DNA of 64,000 nucleotides from Collinsella sp. AF02-46-1 (GCF_003465825.1 NZ_QSBV01000013.1:1-64000), one strand, 5' to 3'; positions 17,549-28,018 are shown, counted from the first letter of the stretch. The notes: a model not told the origin generated them from the letters alone. Program-made: numbers and translations.

Positions 17549-18589
17549 TTAGGCGGTTTTTGCGCCCGTCCGGTTAAGAAAAGCTGCCAGATGCGTACAC
17601 ATCACGCAACGCGCGGGCTTGGCGCTGGCGATCGGCCCAAACAACAGACCGAGTCCCCGATGGTTATCCTTGAGCGCGGCGACCATCTGACGGGTTCGAG
17701 GCGCCTCGAGCATATCACGCATGCGGGCGGAACGCTCGATTGACGACACCCCATGCGGGCTCAGACACAAATTCTCGATGCAGGCGACCAGTCCGGCAAA
17801 GTAGAACTTTTGGCTTGCCAGCTTGAGCCGACCACCGCTATCTGCTTCCGAGAGTGAGTCCGCAAGCTCGTCGAGCGCTCGAGTGTCATCGGATATCCTG
17901 GCATACATGGTGGGATCAAAGGCATCTGTAAGCTTAGGTGCCGCCGCGTGGAAACAAGCGTCGCCGCAGCCGGACACGAATCGTGCCTGCGAGAGCGCAT
18001 AAGCCATAAACTCAACCGTACGGTACGCCTTGCCGCGCGACAGGCATGCCTCAAACAGCGGACGGCTATACATCACGCCAGAGGTCTGAGCGACTAGGCC
18101 GCCCAAAATCAACTGGGGCAGCCCAGTCACCATAGAAGACTCGTCTTCTATGGCAATAGAGGCAGCATCCAAGACGCGCGAATGACGCTCGCGATGCGCA
18201 TCGTATCGATCGAGCGACACCGAGGGGAGCACAATGTCTGCCGCAGTATCGCACGCGATATCGACCATCTTGGAAAGGGCCTGCGGAGCAAACCACTCAT
18301 CGGCGTTCATGGCGATGATTTGAGAGCCGCGCGAGGCATCAAAACCGGCACGAAGACAAGCGCCGCGCTTCGCGTCCTCGACGTCAATCAAATCAATATG
18401 GATGTCCCTGTCGGCAGTAACTTGAAGCGAATGGCGCACACCGGGCGCAGCATCGCGGCAGACAACGACAATCTGCAAATCGTAGAGGTCTTGGTTCTGG
18501 ATACTCTCGAGCGCACGCATCGCATAGCTGGGCGAACCTTCTACCACAAGGATCACCGAAAGTCGCGGATGCGAACCACGTCGAACCAA
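17549..18589 (-). CDS. Family 2 glycosyltransferase-like protein
   Basis: A 346-residue protein whose N-terminus has the GT-A fold of family 2 glycosyltransferases: LSVILVVEGSPSYAMRAL, LQIVVVCRD and MNADEWF in the place of the DxD-containing strand. The second half is not recognised and may be lineage-specific. The start appears to be TTG at 18589, preceded by GAGAGGACGG; no closer ATG fits. Acceptor and donor are unknown. It stands alone between argR and truA. Confidence 0.7.
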   Translation of the reverse strand: MVRRGSHPRLSVILVVEGSPSYAMRALESIQNQDLYDLQIVVVCRDAAPGVRHSLQVTADRDIHIDLIDVEDAKRGACLRAGFDASRGSQIIAMNADEWFAPQALSKMVDIACDTAADIVLPSVSLDRYDAHRERHSRVLDAASIAIEDESSMVTGLPQLILGGLVAQTSGVMYSRPLFEACLSRGKAYRTVEFMAYALSQARFVSGCGDACFHAAAPKLTDAFDPTMYARISDDTRALDELADSLSEADSGGRLKLASQKFYFAGLVACIENLCLSPHGVSSIERSARMRDMLEAPRTRQMVAALKDNHRGLGLLFGPIASAKPARCVMCTHLAAFLNRTGAKTA

Positions 18590-18750
18590 ATTATCCGTCC
18601 TCTCGACAGCAATGAATCAAACCGATGTTCATGGTACACCCCGGCAATAAAAGCAATGAGACACCGGTTGCATTGCACGCCAAGAACAGATGTTGCACAC
18701 GCGCAGCCCACAGATGACAGGTGTCGACGCACGACACGTCAAGCCCTCCC

Positions 18751-19575
18751 CTAGTCGAGCACGACAAGCTCGGCGGGATCGTAATCCACGCCCATAAACG
18801 TAAGGCCGCAGGCAGGAGCCGTGGGGCCCGCAGCGGTACGGTCGCAAGCATCGATAACCTCGCGCATCCACTCGGGTTCACGGCGATGCATGCCAATCTC
18901 GACAAGCGTGCCCACGATCGTACGGACCATCGAATGCAGAAACGCATTGCCCTCGATGGTAAACGTCAGGATGTCCTCGCCAAACGCAACCTCATGGCCA
19001 AATTCGGCACGCATCACGCAGCGATGCGTGGGCTTGCCAACGGCCGAGGCAACCTTGCAAAAGCTTTTAAAGTCCTGCTCGCCCAGCAGCGCGGGGCAGG
19101 CAGAAGACATAGCCTCAACATCCAAGGGATAGCGATGCCACCACACGGCACCGCGGGACAGCACGGGGCGCGCATCGCGATCGGCAATACGGTATGTATA
19201 CGTACGGGAATGCGCGTCAAAGCGTGCAGAAAAGCCTTTACGGGCCCTGTAGACCTCGTTTATGGCGATATCTTTGGGCAGGAGGGCATCCATAGCCCTC
19301 AGCCACCTACGGCGCGTACAAGCGAGCTCAGCGTCCGTTACGGGCACGCTGATGTACTGAGCCACGGCATGCACGCCGGCATCGGTACGCCCCGCGCACG
19401 TCAGATCGATCGGGCGGCGAAGCAGCGTCTCGATGGCTCGACGTAGCTCACCCGCAACCGTCGTCTGTCCCGGCTGCTCGGCAAATCCGCTATACGACGA
19501 GCCATCATAGGCCACGCGAAATACGAGCGTGGCGTCAAGCTCGGAAATCGAATTGAAATCAGACGGCGCAGTCAT
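18751..19575 (-). CDS. truA: tRNA pseudouridine(38-40) synthase
   Basis: Modifies uridines in the anticodon arm of tRNAs. The catalytic Asp lies in AGRTDAGVHA; RVAYDGSSYSGFAEQ and FLHSMVRTIVGTL are typical of TruA. The 274-residue length is normal. ATG at 19575 is chosen because GGGAG is 5 nt upstream; a TTG at 19590 lies within that ribosome-binding region. It follows rplQ, a common gene order, but a strong terminator separates them, so expression may be partly independent. Confidence 0.93.
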   Translation of the reverse strand: MTAPSDFNSISELDATLVFRVAYDGSSYSGFAEQPGQTTVAGELRRAIETLLRRPIDLTCAGRTDAGVHAVAQYISVPVTDAELACTRRRWLRAMDALLPKDIAINEVYRARKGFSARFDAHSRTYTYRIADRDARPVLSRGAVWWHRYPLDVEAMSSACPALLGEQDFKSFCKVASAVGKPTHRCVMRAEFGHEVAFGEDILTFTIEGNAFLHSMVRTIVGTLVEIGMHRREPEWMREVIDACDRTAAGPTAPACGLTFMGVDYDPAELVVLD

Positions 19576-19610
19576 GGGCGCTCCCAACAAACAAGCAACG
19601 GTATCGCGAC

Positions 19611-19641
19611 AAAAAAAGAGGGGTACGCGAACGTACCCCTC
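19611..19641 (-). terminator. Terminator of the rplQ-rpoA operon
   Basis: On the minus strand GAGGGGTACG pairs with CGTACCCCTC (10 bp, 4-nt loop) followed by seven T residues. Confidence 0.9.
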
Positions 19642-19667
19642 GAATATAGCCTATGCAGACGGAATGT

Positions 19668-20135
19668 CTACTCAGCGGTCTCCTCGGCAGCAGTCTCCTC
19701 GACAGCCTCGACCTTCTTGGGAGCAGCGGCCTTCTTGGGGGCCGGAGCAGCCTTCTTGGCCTTAGGCGTGCAAGGCTCGGTGACGAGCTCCATGATAACG
19801 ATGGGAGCGTTATCGCCCTTACGATTACCGAGCTTCATGATGCGGGTGTAACCGCCGTTGCGGTCCTGCCACATGCCCTGAGCAGCCTTGTCGAAGATCT
19901 CGGCAACGAGCTGCTTATCGCCGAGCTTGGCGATAGCCAGACGACGAGAGTGCAGGTCGCCCTTCTTGGCCCAGGTGATGATCGGATCGACGACCGAACG
20001 CAGCGCCTTAGCGCGGGTCTCGGTGGTCTTGATGCGGTCGTTCTCGAAGAGGGCCTTAGCAAGGCTCTTCTTCATGGCCTTGGTGTGGCTCGCATCGGTG
20101 CCGAGCTTCAGGCCCTTCTTAACGTTGTGACGCAT
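19668..20135 (-). CDS. rplQ: Ribosomal protein L17
   Basis: 50S subunit protein near the exit tunnel. The N-terminal 115 residues (MRHNVKKGLKLGTDASHTKA) are canonical L17. A tail of about 40 residues rich in Ala, Lys and Glu (KKAAPAPKKAAAPKK then EETAAEE) extends beyond the core, as seen in some actinobacteria. Last gene of the alpha-type cluster, behind rpoA. Confidence 0.96.
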   Translation of the reverse strand: MRHNVKKGLKLGTDASHTKAMKKSLAKALFENDRIKTTETRAKALRSVVDPIITWAKKGDLHSRRLAIAKLGDKQLVAEIFDKAAQGMWQDRNGGYTRIMKLGNRKGDNAPIVIMELVTEPCTPKAKKAAPAPKKAAAPKKVEAVEETAAEETAE

Positions 20136-20165
20136 GGTCTAGTTTCTCCTCAAATATGCGAAGCA

Positions 20166-21107
20166 TTAAGCCTTCAGGCTCAGGCCCATGGACTCAAGCT
20201 TGTCCTTCACTTCCTCGATCGACTTAACACCGAAGTTACGGATGTTGAGCAGATCGTTCTCCGAGAACTCAACGAGCTGACGGACCGAGTGAATGCTGGC
20301 GCGCTTAAGGCAGTTGTAGGAACGGACGGAAAGGTCCAGATCCTCGATCTGCTTGTCCAGCTCGGCGTTGTCGTTGGTGACCTCGGGAGCGAAGATCGAA
20401 GCCTCCTCCTCGACCTCGGGGGTCTCGGCAAGGTTCATAAAGGCGGCCATATGCTGGTTGATGATATTGGCAGCCTGGACCACGGCGTCGCGCGGGGCGA
20501 TGGAGCCGTTGGTCTCGATCTCGAGGACAAGGCGGTCGTAGTCGGTGTGCTGACCGACACGGCAAGCCTCAACGAGCTTGGCGCAACGGGAAACCGGCGA
20601 GTACAGCGAGTCGACGTGGATCACACCGATGGGATCGTTGTCGCGCTTGTTGGCCTCGCCAGAAACATAGCCGCGGCCATAGCCGATGCGCATGCTCATG
20701 GTGAGATGGCCACCCTCGGTGAGCGTAGCGATGTGCTGCTCGGGGTTGACCAGCTCAAACTCGGACGGAATAAAGAAGTCCGCACCGGTGACCTCGCAGG
20801 GGCCGTCAACCGAGATGGTGGCGGTCGCCTCGTCGGTCGTGCCGAGAGCCCTGAAGACAAGACCCTTGACATTCAGGACGATGTCGGTGACATCCTCGAC
20901 CATGTTAGGGATGGTCATGAACTCGTGCTGCGCACCATCGATCTGAATAGCCTCGACGGCGGCACCCTCGAGCGAGGACAGAAGAACGCGACGAAGGGAG
21001 TTACCCAGCGTATCGCCGTAACCACGCTCGAGCGGCTCGACGGAGACACGAGCAGACGTCTCGTTGATCTCTTCGACCTGAACCTGAGGCCTAATGAATT
21101 CTGACAT
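20166..21107 (-). CDS. rpoA: RNA polymerase alpha subunit
   Basis: Scaffold subunit for RNA polymerase assembly and promoter contact. The N-terminal domain has GDTLGNSLRRVLLSSLEGAA and the beta-contact region; an acidic linker (VEEEASIFAPEV) leads to the C-terminal domain with LDLSVRSYNCLKRA and IRNFGVKSIEEV. Length 313 is normal. It lies between rpsD and rplQ. Confidence 0.97.
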   Translation of the reverse strand: MSEFIRPQVQVEEINETSARVSVEPLERGYGDTLGNSLRRVLLSSLEGAAVEAIQIDGAQHEFMTIPNMVEDVTDIVLNVKGLVFRALGTTDEATATISVDGPCEVTGADFFIPSEFELVNPEQHIATLTEGGHLTMSMRIGYGRGYVSGEANKRDNDPIGVIHVDSLYSPVSRCAKLVEACRVGQHTDYDRLVLEIETNGSIAPRDAVVQAANIINQHMAAFMNLAETPEVEEEASIFAPEVTNDNAELDKQIEDLDLSVRSYNCLKRASIHSVRQLVEFSENDLLNIRNFGVKSIEEVKDKLESMGLSLKA

Positions 21108-21139
21108 GTATTACCTCCAGCCTCAGCAGCCCGGATGGA

Positions 21140-21736
21140 CTACTTAGAGTAGAGCTCGACGATGAGCTGCTCGTTGATATCACCGCTGATCTGCTCACGC
21201 GTCGGCAGAGCGAGCACGTTACCAGACAGCTTCTCGATATCGACCTCGAGCCAGCCAGGGACCTCAAAGCGCTCGGAGGAAATCAGGGCCTCCTTGATGG
21301 GGAGGAGGTCACGGAACTTCTCGCCGACAGCGACGACGTCGCCGGCCTTGACGCGGTAGGACGGGATGTCCACGCGCTTGCCGTTCACGGTGAAGTGACC
21401 GTGACGGACGGACTGACGAGCCTCTTTGCGGGTACGGGCGAAGCCAAGACGGAAGACGACGTTGTCGAGGCGAGACTCAAGGATGATCATGAGGTTCTCA
21501 CCGGTGACGCCGTTCATCTTGCGGGCCTTGTTGAAGTAGCCGTGGAACTGCTTCTCCAGAACGCCATAGATGAACTTGACCTTCTGCTTCTCGCGCAGCT
21601 GCATGCCGTACTCAGATTCCTTGCGACGGCGCTTGGGCTGACGGATAGATTCCTTCTTGCTGCTGTAACCGAGCTCAGCGGGATCGATCCCGAGCTGACG
21701 GCAGCGCTTAAGAACAGGAGTCCTGTCGATTGCCAT
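21140..21736 (-). CDS. rpsD: Ribosomal protein S4
   Basis: 30S assembly-initiating protein and, in many bacteria, a translational regulator of the alpha operon. The S4 RNA-binding domain is visible at about residues 90-150 (RLDNVVFRLGFARTRKEARQ, HGHFTVNGKRVDIPS). The N-terminus has one cysteine only, so it is the zinc-free form. Length 198. Confidence 0.96.
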   Translation of the reverse strand: MAIDRTPVLKRCRQLGIDPAELGYSSKKESIRQPKRRRKESEYGMQLREKQKVKFIYGVLEKQFHGYFNKARKMNGVTGENLMIILESRLDNVVFRLGFARTRKEARQSVRHGHFTVNGKRVDIPSYRVKAGDVVAVGEKFRDLLPIKEALISSERFEVPGWLEVDIEKLSGNVLALPTREQISGDINEQLIVELYSK

Positions 21737-21755
21737 ATTGATACGATCCTTTCAG

Positions 21756-22160
21756 TTACACGCGGCGACGCTTCTTGGGGCGGCAGCCGTTGTGCGGAAT
21801 GGGGGTCTTGTCCTGGATGCTCGAGACCTCGAGGCCAGCAGCCTGGAGGGAGCGGATGGCGGTCTCACGACCGGAGCCGGGGCCCTTGACGAAGACGGAA
21901 ACCTTCTTCATGCCGTGCTCCATGGCCTGCTTGGCAGCAGCCTCGGCAGCCATCTGGGCAGCGAACGGCGTGGACTTACGGGAGCCCTTGAAGCCCACCT
22001 GGCCAGCCGACTTCCAGGAAATGACGTTGCCCTGGGGATCGGTGATCGAAACGATCGTGTTGTTGAACGTAGAACGAATGTGAGCCTGGCCCACGGAAAT
22101 GTTCTTACGGTCCGCGCGCTTCAGACGGGCAGCGCGAACGTTCTTCTTAGCAGTAGCCAT
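21756..22160 (-). CDS. rpsK: Ribosomal protein S11
   Basis: 30S platform protein. Diagnostic segments are [34 protein letters not shown] and the C-terminal [18 protein letters not shown]. Length 134 is normal. It lies 14 bp after rpsM. Confidence 0.97.
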   Translation of the reverse strand: MATAKKNVRAARLKRADRKNISVGQAHIRSTFNNTIVSITDPQGNVISWKSAGQVGFKGSRKSTPFAAQMAAEAAAKQAMEHGMKKVSVFVKGPGSGRETAIRSLQAAGLEVSSIQDKTPIPHNGCRPKKRRRV

Positions 22161-22174
22161 CTATCTAGCGCTCC

Positions 22175-22549
22175 TTATTTCTTCTTCTTAGCACCGATCT
22201 GACGCTTCGGGCCCTTGCGGGTACGAGCGTTAGTGTGGGTGCGCTGGCCGCGGACCGGGAGGCCCTTGCGGTGACGAAGGCCGCGGTTGCAGCCGATGTC
22301 CATAAGGCGCTTGACGTTCTGGTTGCGCTCACGGCGGAGGTCGCCCTCAACCATGATCTGGTTCTTATCGATATAATCGCGGATGGCGTTAACCTCATCC
22401 TCGGTGAGGTCCTTAACGCGCGTATCCACGTTAACGTTGCACTCGACGCAGATCTTCGTCGCAGTGGTGCGGCCGATGCCGTAAATGTAGGTCAGACCGA
22501 TCTCAACGCGCTTCTCACGCGGGAGGTCGACACCATTAATACGGGCCAA
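22175..22549 (-). CDS. rpsM: Ribosomal protein S13
   Basis: 30S head protein contacting the P-site t[23 protein letters not shown] and the C-terminal [20 protein letters not shown] are canonical. Length 124, ending with a run of lysines. Confidence 0.97.
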   Translation of the reverse strand: MARINGVDLPREKRVEIGLTYIYGIGRTTATKICVECNVNVDTRVKDLTEDEVNAIRDYIDKNQIMVEGDLRRERNQNVKRLMDIGCNRGLRHRKGLPVRGQRTHTNARTRKGPKRQIGAKKKK

Positions 22550-22563
22550 CGTAGTCTCCTCTC

Positions 22564-22677
22564 TTAACCCTGACGCTGCTTATGACGGGGGTTCTCGCAA
22601 ATAACGAGGACCTTGCCATGGCGCCTAATGATTTTGCACTTATCGCACATCTTCTTGACCGAAGGACGTACCTTCAT
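22564..22677 (-). CDS. rpmJ: Ribosomal protein L36
   Basis: A 37-residue protein read directly from the sequence: [37 protein letters not shown]. It keeps the zinc-binding CxxC, Cys and His residues, so it is the C+ form. It lies between infA and rpsM, as usual. Confidence 0.95.
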   Translation of the reverse strand: MKVRPSVKKMCDKCKIIRRHGKVLVICENPRHKQRQG

Positions 22678-22715
22678 CGTTCTTCCTTTCGGTAGCGCTC
22701 AAACTACTTCCCTAC

Positions 22716-22744
22716 TATCTACTCGCCCAGCCGCAGGCGTTTAA
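22716..22744 (-). promoter_or_regulatory. Possible promoter for the rpmJ-rplQ unit
   Basis: On the minus strand TTAAAC (22744-22739), 17 bp, TAGATA (22721-22716). Weak match, but the 150-bp gap between infA and rpmJ would suit a second start point. Confidence 0.3.
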
Positions 22745-22827
22745 AACTATGGCTGGTCTTCACACACAATCCGACCGTAGGTTGAGCTAAGCCTGCAGTC
22801 GGAAATGGAGTGCGTGTATGCGTGCCG

Positions 22828-23046
22828 CTATTTGTAGCGATAGGTGATGCGGCCGCGGGTCAGGTCGTACGGGGAAAGCTCCACGACAACCCTGTCACCG
22901 GGGAGAATACGGATGTAATTCATTCGGATCTTGCCAGAAATGTTGCACAGAACCGAATGACCGTTCTCGAGCTCGACCTTAAACATGGCGTTGGGCAGCG
23001 GTTCCTTTACCGTACCCTCGAGCTCAATTGCGTCTTCCTTCTTCAC
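22828..23046 (-). CDS. infA: Translation initiation factor IF-1
   Basis: A 72-residue S1-like OB-fold factor that binds the 30S A site: [56 protein letters not shown] at 23046 gives exactly the usual family length and stands about 10 nt from AGAAAG; an in-frame TTG at 23052 would add two residues. Confidence 0.94.
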   Translation of the reverse strand: MKKEDAIELEGTVKEPLPNAMFKVELENGHSVLCNISGKIRMNYIRILPGDRVVVELSPYDLTRGRITYRYK

Positions 23047-23085
23047 AAGCAATCATCTTTCTCTAGAAAACGACAGCGATTGAGT

Positions 23086-23114
23086 ATTCTACAACACGTA
23101 TGCACGCATCGTAA
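23086..23114 (-). promoter_or_regulatory. Probable promoter of infA
   Basis: On the minus strand TTACGA (23114-23109), 17 bp, TAGAAT (23091-23086), with TG one base before the -10 box. It lies in the 104-bp gap between map and infA. Confidence 0.45.
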
Positions 23115-23150
23115 TAACTTCGTAATGGCTCCACAACTAAATGAAACTTG

Positions 23151-23939
23151 TTACATTTCTCCGCCTTGGAGCGAACACCAAGCACCTTGCGCGTCGGTGG
23201 TGAGAATCACCGGACCGTCATTGGTAATGGCGACGGTGTTCTCGTAGTGCGCGGCGGGCAGGTGGTCGTTGGTCGTAACAATCCAACCGTCGGAGCCCGT
23301 GCTCACATGGTTGGAACCCATCGTAACCATCGGCTCGATGGCAATGACCATGCCAGCCTGGAGGCGAACGCCCCTCCCCTTCTTTCCATAGTTAGGAACG
23401 TTGGGGTCCTCGTGCATCACGCGGCCAATGCCATGGCCCACATAGTCGCGAAGCACGCCGTAACCGTGAGACTCAGCGAGGGACTGAACGGCATAACCGA
23501 CGTCCCCGATATGGTTACCGGGAACAGCCTGCTCGATGGCAGCCTTAAGGCAATCGCGCGTAACCTCGCACAGGGCCTTGGCCTCGGGCGTGGGTGTGCC
23601 GACAAAAAACGTCCAAGCGTTATCGCCGACCCAACCGTCGACAACGGCTCCCGTATCGATGGAAATGATATCGCCATCGCGCAGGATCATGTCGGGGTTG
23701 GGAATGCCGTGGACCACGGCATCGTTAATCGATGCGCAAATGGTACCGGGAAACCCGCCGTAACCCTTAAAGGCCGGGGTGCCGCCATGCATACGGATAA
23801 TCTGCTCCGCGAGCTGATCGAGCTCAAAGGTCGAAACACCAGGGCGCACCATGGCTCCAACGTGGCGGAGCGCCATCTTAGATAGCGCTCCTGCCTTCTT
23901 CATCTGCTCGATTTGCGTTGCAGACTTAATCTTGATCAT
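23151..23939 (-). CDS. map: Methionine aminopeptidase, type I
   Basis: Removes the initiator methionine from nascent proteins. Metal ligands are visible in ISIDTGAVVDGWVGDNA (two Asp), GHGIGRVMHEDP (His), AIEPMV (Glu) and YENTVAI (Glu). Length 262. Its start overlaps the adk stop by 4 nt (ATGA), so the two are translationally coupled. Confidence 0.96.
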   Translation of the reverse strand: MIKIKSATQIEQMKKAGALSKMALRHVGAMVRPGVSTFELDQLAEQIIRMHGGTPAFKGYGGFPGTICASINDAVVHGIPNPDMILRDGDIISIDTGAVVDGWVGDNAWTFFVGTPTPEAKALCEVTRDCLKAAIEQAVPGNHIGDVGYAVQSLAESHGYGVLRDYVGHGIGRVMHEDPNVPNYGKKGRGVRLQAGMVIAIEPMVTMGSNHVSTGSDGWIVTTNDHLPAAHYENTVAITNDGPVILTTDAQGAWCSLQGGEM

Positions 23940-24562
23940 AGACCGAGAGCCTCTTTGACATCCCCGTACACGGTCTCGCGAGCCTGGTCACCGTTGACCG
24001 ACTTGAGCAGACCCTGGCCACGATAGTAGTCGACGAGCGGGCTCGTGGACTTCTCGTAGACGTCGAGACGGTTCTTGATGGTCTCGGGCTTGTCGTCGTC
24101 GCGCTGATACATCTCGCCACCGCACTTGGGACAGGTAGCATCGGCAGCAGTGCCGGTGTAACCGCAGGCGCGGCAGGTGCGACGCGAAGACAGACGATCG
24201 ATAATGACCTCGGGGGCCACATCGACCAGAAGGGCGCAATCGATCTCGCGACCCATGGCGGAGAGCTCGGAATCGAGCGTCACAGCCTGGGCGGTGTTGC
24301 GCGGGAAGCCGTCGAGAATGAAGCCCTGCTGGGCGTCATCGGCGGCAAGGCGCTCCTTGACAAGGTCGATCACGAGCTGGTCGGGAACGAGCTCGCCAGC
24401 GTCCATGTACTTCTTAGCCTGAATACCAAGCTCGGTGCCGCCCTTGACGGCAGCACGCAGCAGGTCGCCCGTGGAAATGTGGGCGACGCCAAACTCGGCG
24501 ACGAGCTCCTGTGCGACGGTGCCCTTACCGGCACCCGGAGCTCCGAGCAATACGAGGTTCAT
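23936..24562 (-). CDS. adk: Adenylate kinase
   Basis: Interconverts ATP plus AMP and two ADP. The P-loop is GAPGAGKGT; AMP-site segments are STGDLLRAA and GFPRNTAQA. The LID carries CRACGYTG and CPKCGG, a four-cysteine zinc site. ATG at 24562 is preceded by GGAGG; a TTG two codons upstream is less likely. The 208-residue length is normal. It sits between secY and map. Confidence 0.96.
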   Translation of the reverse strand: MNLVLLGAPGAGKGTVAQELVAEFGVAHISTGDLLRAAVKGGTELGIQAKKYMDAGELVPDQLVIDLVKERLAADDAQQGFILDGFPRNTAQAVTLDSELSAMGREIDCALLVDVAPEVIIDRLSSRRTCRACGYTGTAADATCPKCGGEMYQRDDDKPETIKNRLDVYEKSTSPLVDYYRGQGLLKSVNGDQARETVYGDVKEALGL

Positions 24563-24580
24563 GAGCAATCCTCCTCTAGC

Positions 24581-25867
24581 CTATTTAAAGAATCCATCGT
24601 AATCATACATCTTGATCTGGCCTTCGAGCTTATCGACCGTGTCGAGCACGACGCCGACCATGATGAGGATGGACGTGCCGCCAAATGCCTGGATCAGATG
24701 GTTACCCGTGAAGGAGAAGATGATCGAAGGCACGATGGCGATGAGCGCCAAAAAGACAGCGCTGGGAAGCGTAATCTTGTTGAGCGCGTTCTTGATGTAG
24801 GCCGCGGTAGCCCTACCCGGACGCACGCCCGGAATAAAGCCGCCCTGCTTCTTAAGGTTATCGGCCGTGTCATCGGGGTTGAACACCATGGAGGTGTAGA
24901 AGTACGCGAAGAACACGATGAGGACAACGTTAAGCACCCAGTTGAGCCAACCGGTCGAAAGCGCAGAGGCAACTGCCTGAATCCAGCCGATGCCGGGGAA
25001 GAACACGGCAATCTGAGCCGGGAAGTACAGCAGCGCCGAAGCGAAGATGATCGGCACGACACCCGCGGTGTTGACCTTGATGGGCAGGTAGGTGGTCTGG
25101 CCACCCATCATGCGACGGCCCACGACGCGTTTGGCGTAAGAGACCGGGATGCGGCGCTGGCCGCGCTCAAGGAAAACAATCAGCGGGATAACCAGCAGGA
25201 TGATGGCGCAGATGATCACCATGGTGATGATGCCACCGGCATTGCCCTCGGTGCTGGAGAAGATCGCCTGCGGCAGACCGGCCATGATGTTCGCAAAGAT
25301 GATCAGCGACATGCCATTGCCGATACCGCGCTGGGTGATGAGCTCACCAATCCACATGATCAGCATAGCGCCTGCGGTGAGCGTACCGACGATCATGAGG
25401 TCGAAGATGATCTCGGGAGCGCCGGCGCCATTGAAGCTGATGCCGAAGCTCTTAAAGAGGAAGAGGTAACCCACGGAGTTGAGGATTGCCAGAGCCAGGG
25501 TGAGGTAACGCGAATACTGCGTAATCTTGGTCTGACCGACCTCGCCCTCGCGGGCAAGCTCATGCAGGGAAGGCACGACGGCCTGGAGCATCTGGAGGAT
25601 GATCGAGCTGGTGATGTAAGGCATGATGCCCAGCGAAAACACCGACACATAGCTCAACGCGCCGCCAGAGAAAAGATTCAGGAGGGCCATAGCACCTGCG
25701 GCGACCGAATTGTTATCGGTCGAGAAAAGGCCCAGCATCCCCTGGAAGGGAATGCCGGGCACAGGAACGTGCGCACCAATGCGGTACACGACGAGCATAG
25801 CTATGGTAAAAAGAATCTTTTCGCGCAATTCTTTGATGCGGAAAGCATTCTTAAGACCATTTAGCAC
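24581..25867 (-). CDS. secY: Protein translocase subunit SecY
   Basis: Channel subunit of the Sec translocon. About ten membrane segments; signature segments are [27 protein letters not shown] and [13 protein letters not shown]. Length 428. It begins at GTG (25867), overlapping the rplO stop by 7 nt (GTGCTAA); the nearby ATG is in another frame. Confidence 0.96.
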   Translation of the reverse strand: MLNGLKNAFRIKELREKILFTIAMLVVYRIGAHVPVPGIPFQGMLGLFSTDNNSVAAGAMALLNLFSGGALSYVSVFSLGIMPYITSSIILQMLQAVVPSLHELAREGEVGQTKITQYSRYLTLALAILNSVGYLFLFKSFGISFNGAGAPEIIFDLMIVGTLTAGAMLIMWIGELITQRGIGNGMSLIIFANIMAGLPQAIFSSTEGNAGGIITMVIICAIILLVIPLIVFLERGQRRIPVSYAKRVVGRRMMGGQTTYLPIKVNTAGVVPIIFASALLYFPAQIAVFFPGIGWIQAVASALSTGWLNWVLNVVLIVFFAYFYTSMVFNPDDTADNLKKQGGFIPGVRPGRATAAYIKNALNKITLPSAVFLALIAIVPSIIFSFTGNHLIQAFGGTSILIMVGVVLDTVDKLEGQIKMYDYDGFFK

Positions 25868-26310
25868 GGCAGCTCGACCTTTCCGCCAGCGGCCTCGATC
25901 TTGGCCTGCGCAGAAGCGCTGACCTTGTCGACCTTGACCGTGAACTTCTTGGTGAGCTCACCATTGCCGAGCACCTTGACGGGCTCGAACTCGCTCTTGG
26001 TGATGCGAGCGGCCTTAAGAGCGGCACCGTCGATTACAGCGCCGTCCTCGAACTTACGCTCGAGACGCTCAACGTTAACAGCGGTGTACTCGATACGACG
26101 GGGGTTGCGGAAGCCCGGAAGCTTGGGCAGGCGCATAGCCAGCGGAGTCTGGCCACCCTCGAAGCCGGCACCCTTGGTGCCACCAGAGCGGGAACCCTGG
26201 CCCTTCTGGCCGCGGCCAGAAGTGGTGCCGTGACCCGAAGAATTGCCACGGCCGACGCGCTTACGGTTCTTGGTGGAACCGGGCGCGGGAGTAAGATCGT
26301 GAAGCTGCAT
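25861..26310 (-). CDS. rplO: Ribosomal protein L15
   Basis: 50S protein with the Gly/Arg-rich N-terminal tail ([20 protein letters not shown]) and the C-terminal domain ending GKVELPC. Length 149. Overlaps secY by 7 nt. Confidence 0.97.
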   Translation of the reverse strand: MQLHDLTPAPGSTKNRKRVGRGNSSGHGTTSGRGQKGQGSRSGGTKGAGFEGGQTPLAMRLPKLPGFRNPRRIEYTAVNVERLERKFEDGAVIDGAALKAARITKSEFEPVKVLGNGELTKKFTVKVDKVSASAQAKIEAAGGKVELPC

Positions 26311-26313
26311 TTG

Positions 26314-26496
26314 CTACTCCTCTACAATCTCGACAAGGTGCTTGACCTTGAAGATCATGCCGCGGACGGACTCGTTGTCAGCAATCTCGCGAACCTCGCG
26401 GATCCTGTGGAGACCGAGGGCACGGACAGTACGGACCTGGTCCTGCTTGCAACCGTTGGTGCTGCGGACCTGCTTGATCTTGATGGTGTCAGCCAT
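26314..26496 (-). CDS. rpmD: Ribosomal protein L30
   Basis: A 60-residue 50S protein (IKIKQVRSTNG, GLHRIREVREIADNESVRGM). It fills the gap between rpsE and rplO with 2-3 bp spacers. Confidence 0.96.
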   Translation of the reverse strand: MADTIKIKQVRSTNGCKQDQVRTVRALGLHRIREVREIADNESVRGMIFKVKHLVEIVEE

Positions 26497-26498
26497 GC

Positions 26499-27023
26499 TT
26501 AGTTCTCCTTACCGACGAACATCTCGGAGACCGTCAGGCCACGGCGAGCCGCGACGTCCTCAGGGCTGGAGAGCTCCTTGAGGCCCTCGACGGCAGCCTT
26601 GATGATGTTGAGGCCGTTGTCGGTACCGAGGGACTTGGACAGGACGTTCTTGATGCCAGCAAGCTCAAAGAGGGGACGCACAGCGCCGCCGGCGATAACG
26701 CCGGTACCCTCGACAGCGGGCTTGATGATGATGCGGCCGGCACCAAAGTGGCCGAGAACCTCGTGCGGGATGGTGCCCTGCTCGGTCACCGGCACGTGGA
26801 ACATGTTCTTCTTGGCATCGAGAGACGCCTTGGAGATGGCCAGGGGCACCTCAGCGGACTTGCCCATGCCAACGCCGACGTTACCCTTGCCGTCGCCAAC
26901 GACGACGAGAGCGACGAGGCTCATGCGACGACCACCCTTGACGGTCTTCGACACGCGGTTGATGTAAACGACGCGCTCCTCGAACTCGGAGGCCTCGCGC
27001 TGCTGCTTCTGATTACGAGCCAT
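26499..27023 (-). CDS. rpsE: Ribosomal protein S5
   Basis: 30S fidelity protein with the N-terminal double-stranded RNA-binding fold ([20 protein letters not shown]) and [18 protein letters not shown]. Length 174. The start has TAGGAGG upstream. Confidence 0.97.
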   Translation of the reverse strand: MARNQKQQREASEFEERVVYINRVSKTVKGGRRMSLVALVVVGDGKGNVGVGMGKSAEVPLAISKASLDAKKNMFHVPVTEQGTIPHEVLGHFGAGRIIIKPAVEGTGVIAGGAVRPLFELAGIKNVLSKSLGTDNGLNIIKAAVEGLKELSSPEDVAARRGLTVSEMFVGKEN

Positions 27024-27037
27024 GTGCTACATACCTC

Positions 27038-27406
27038 CTAGAACTCGAGACCGGCGGCACGAGCACCGTCGGCGAGGGCCTTGACGCGGCCATGGTAGAT
27101 ACGGCCACCGCGATCGAAGGCGACCTTGGTGATGCCGGCCTCGATGGCGCGCTTGCCAACGAGCTGACCGACCTTCTCCGCAGCCTCCTTGTTCGAGGTG
27201 TGGGTGCCCTTGAACTCGGCCTCGAGGGTCGAGGCAGAGACGAGCGTCAGGCTGGAGCCCTTGCTGTCGTCGATGATCTGGGCATAGATGTTGGCGTTAG
27301 TACGGGTCACGCGAAGACGCGGACGCTCGGAGGTACCCGAGACCTTGCCGCGAACACGACGCTGACGACGCTTGAGGCCTTCCAGCTTCGCCTTATGCTT
27401 GTTCAT
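27038..27406 (-). CDS. rplR: Ribosomal protein L18
   Basis: 5S rRNA-binding 50S protein: [20 protein letters not shown] and [19 protein letters not shown]. Length 122. Confidence 0.97.
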   Translation of the reverse strand: MNKHKAKLEGLKRRQRRVRGKVSGTSERPRLRVTRTNANIYAQIIDDSKGSSLTLVSASTLEAEFKGTHTSNKEAAEKVGQLVGKRAIEAGITKVAFDRGGRIYHGRVKALADGARAAGLEF

Positions 27407-27481
27407 ACGTAAACTCCTAAAAAGGTTGATCTTGCCAGCACCTGACGGGGTGCTGGTCTTATGCGAGTGAGTCGGTTACGA

Positions 27482-28018
27482 CTACTTGGCGGCCTTACCC
27501 AGCTTGCGGCGGATGTGCTCGCCAACGTAGTGGATACCCTTGCCCTTGTAAGGCTCGGGAGGACGATGGCCGCGGATCTCAGCGGCGATCTGACCGACCT
27601 GCTGCTTGTTGATACCCTTGACGTTCACGTGGGTGTTGTCGGGAACCTCGAAGGTGATGCCCTCGGGAGCCTCGACGATCACGGGGTGCGAGAAGCCCAG
27701 GGAGAACTCGAGGTTCTTGCCCTTCTGCTGCACGCGGTAACCGACGCCGGCGAGCTCGAGCTTCTTCTCGAAGCCCTCGGAAACGCCAACAACCATGTTG
27801 TGGATGAGGGCGCGGGTGAGGCCGTGGCGGGCACGGGTCTCACGCTCGTCGTCGGGACGGGAAACGGTGAGGACGTTGTCCTCGACGTTGATAGCGAGCT
27901 TCTCAAAGACATCGAGCTCGAGCTGGCCCTTGGGGCCCTTGACGACAACGTTGTTGCCGTTGACTGCCACTTCGACTCCGGCGGGAATCTGGACAGGCTT
28001 ATTACCGATACGAGACAC
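27482..28018 (-). CDS. rplF: Ribosomal protein L6
   Basis: 50S protein near the factor-binding site. Starts [17 protein letters not shown] and ends with [16 protein letters not shown] followed by a lysine-rich tail. Length 178. Confidence 0.97.
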   Translation of the reverse strand: MSRIGNKPVQIPAGVEVAVNGNNVVVKGPKGQLELDVFEKLAINVEDNVLTVSRPDDERETRARHGLTRALIHNMVVGVSEGFEKKLELAGVGYRVQQKGKNLEFSLGFSHPVIVEAPEGITFEVPDNTHVNVKGINKQQVGQIAAEIRGHRPPEPYKGKGIHYVGEHIRRKLGKAAK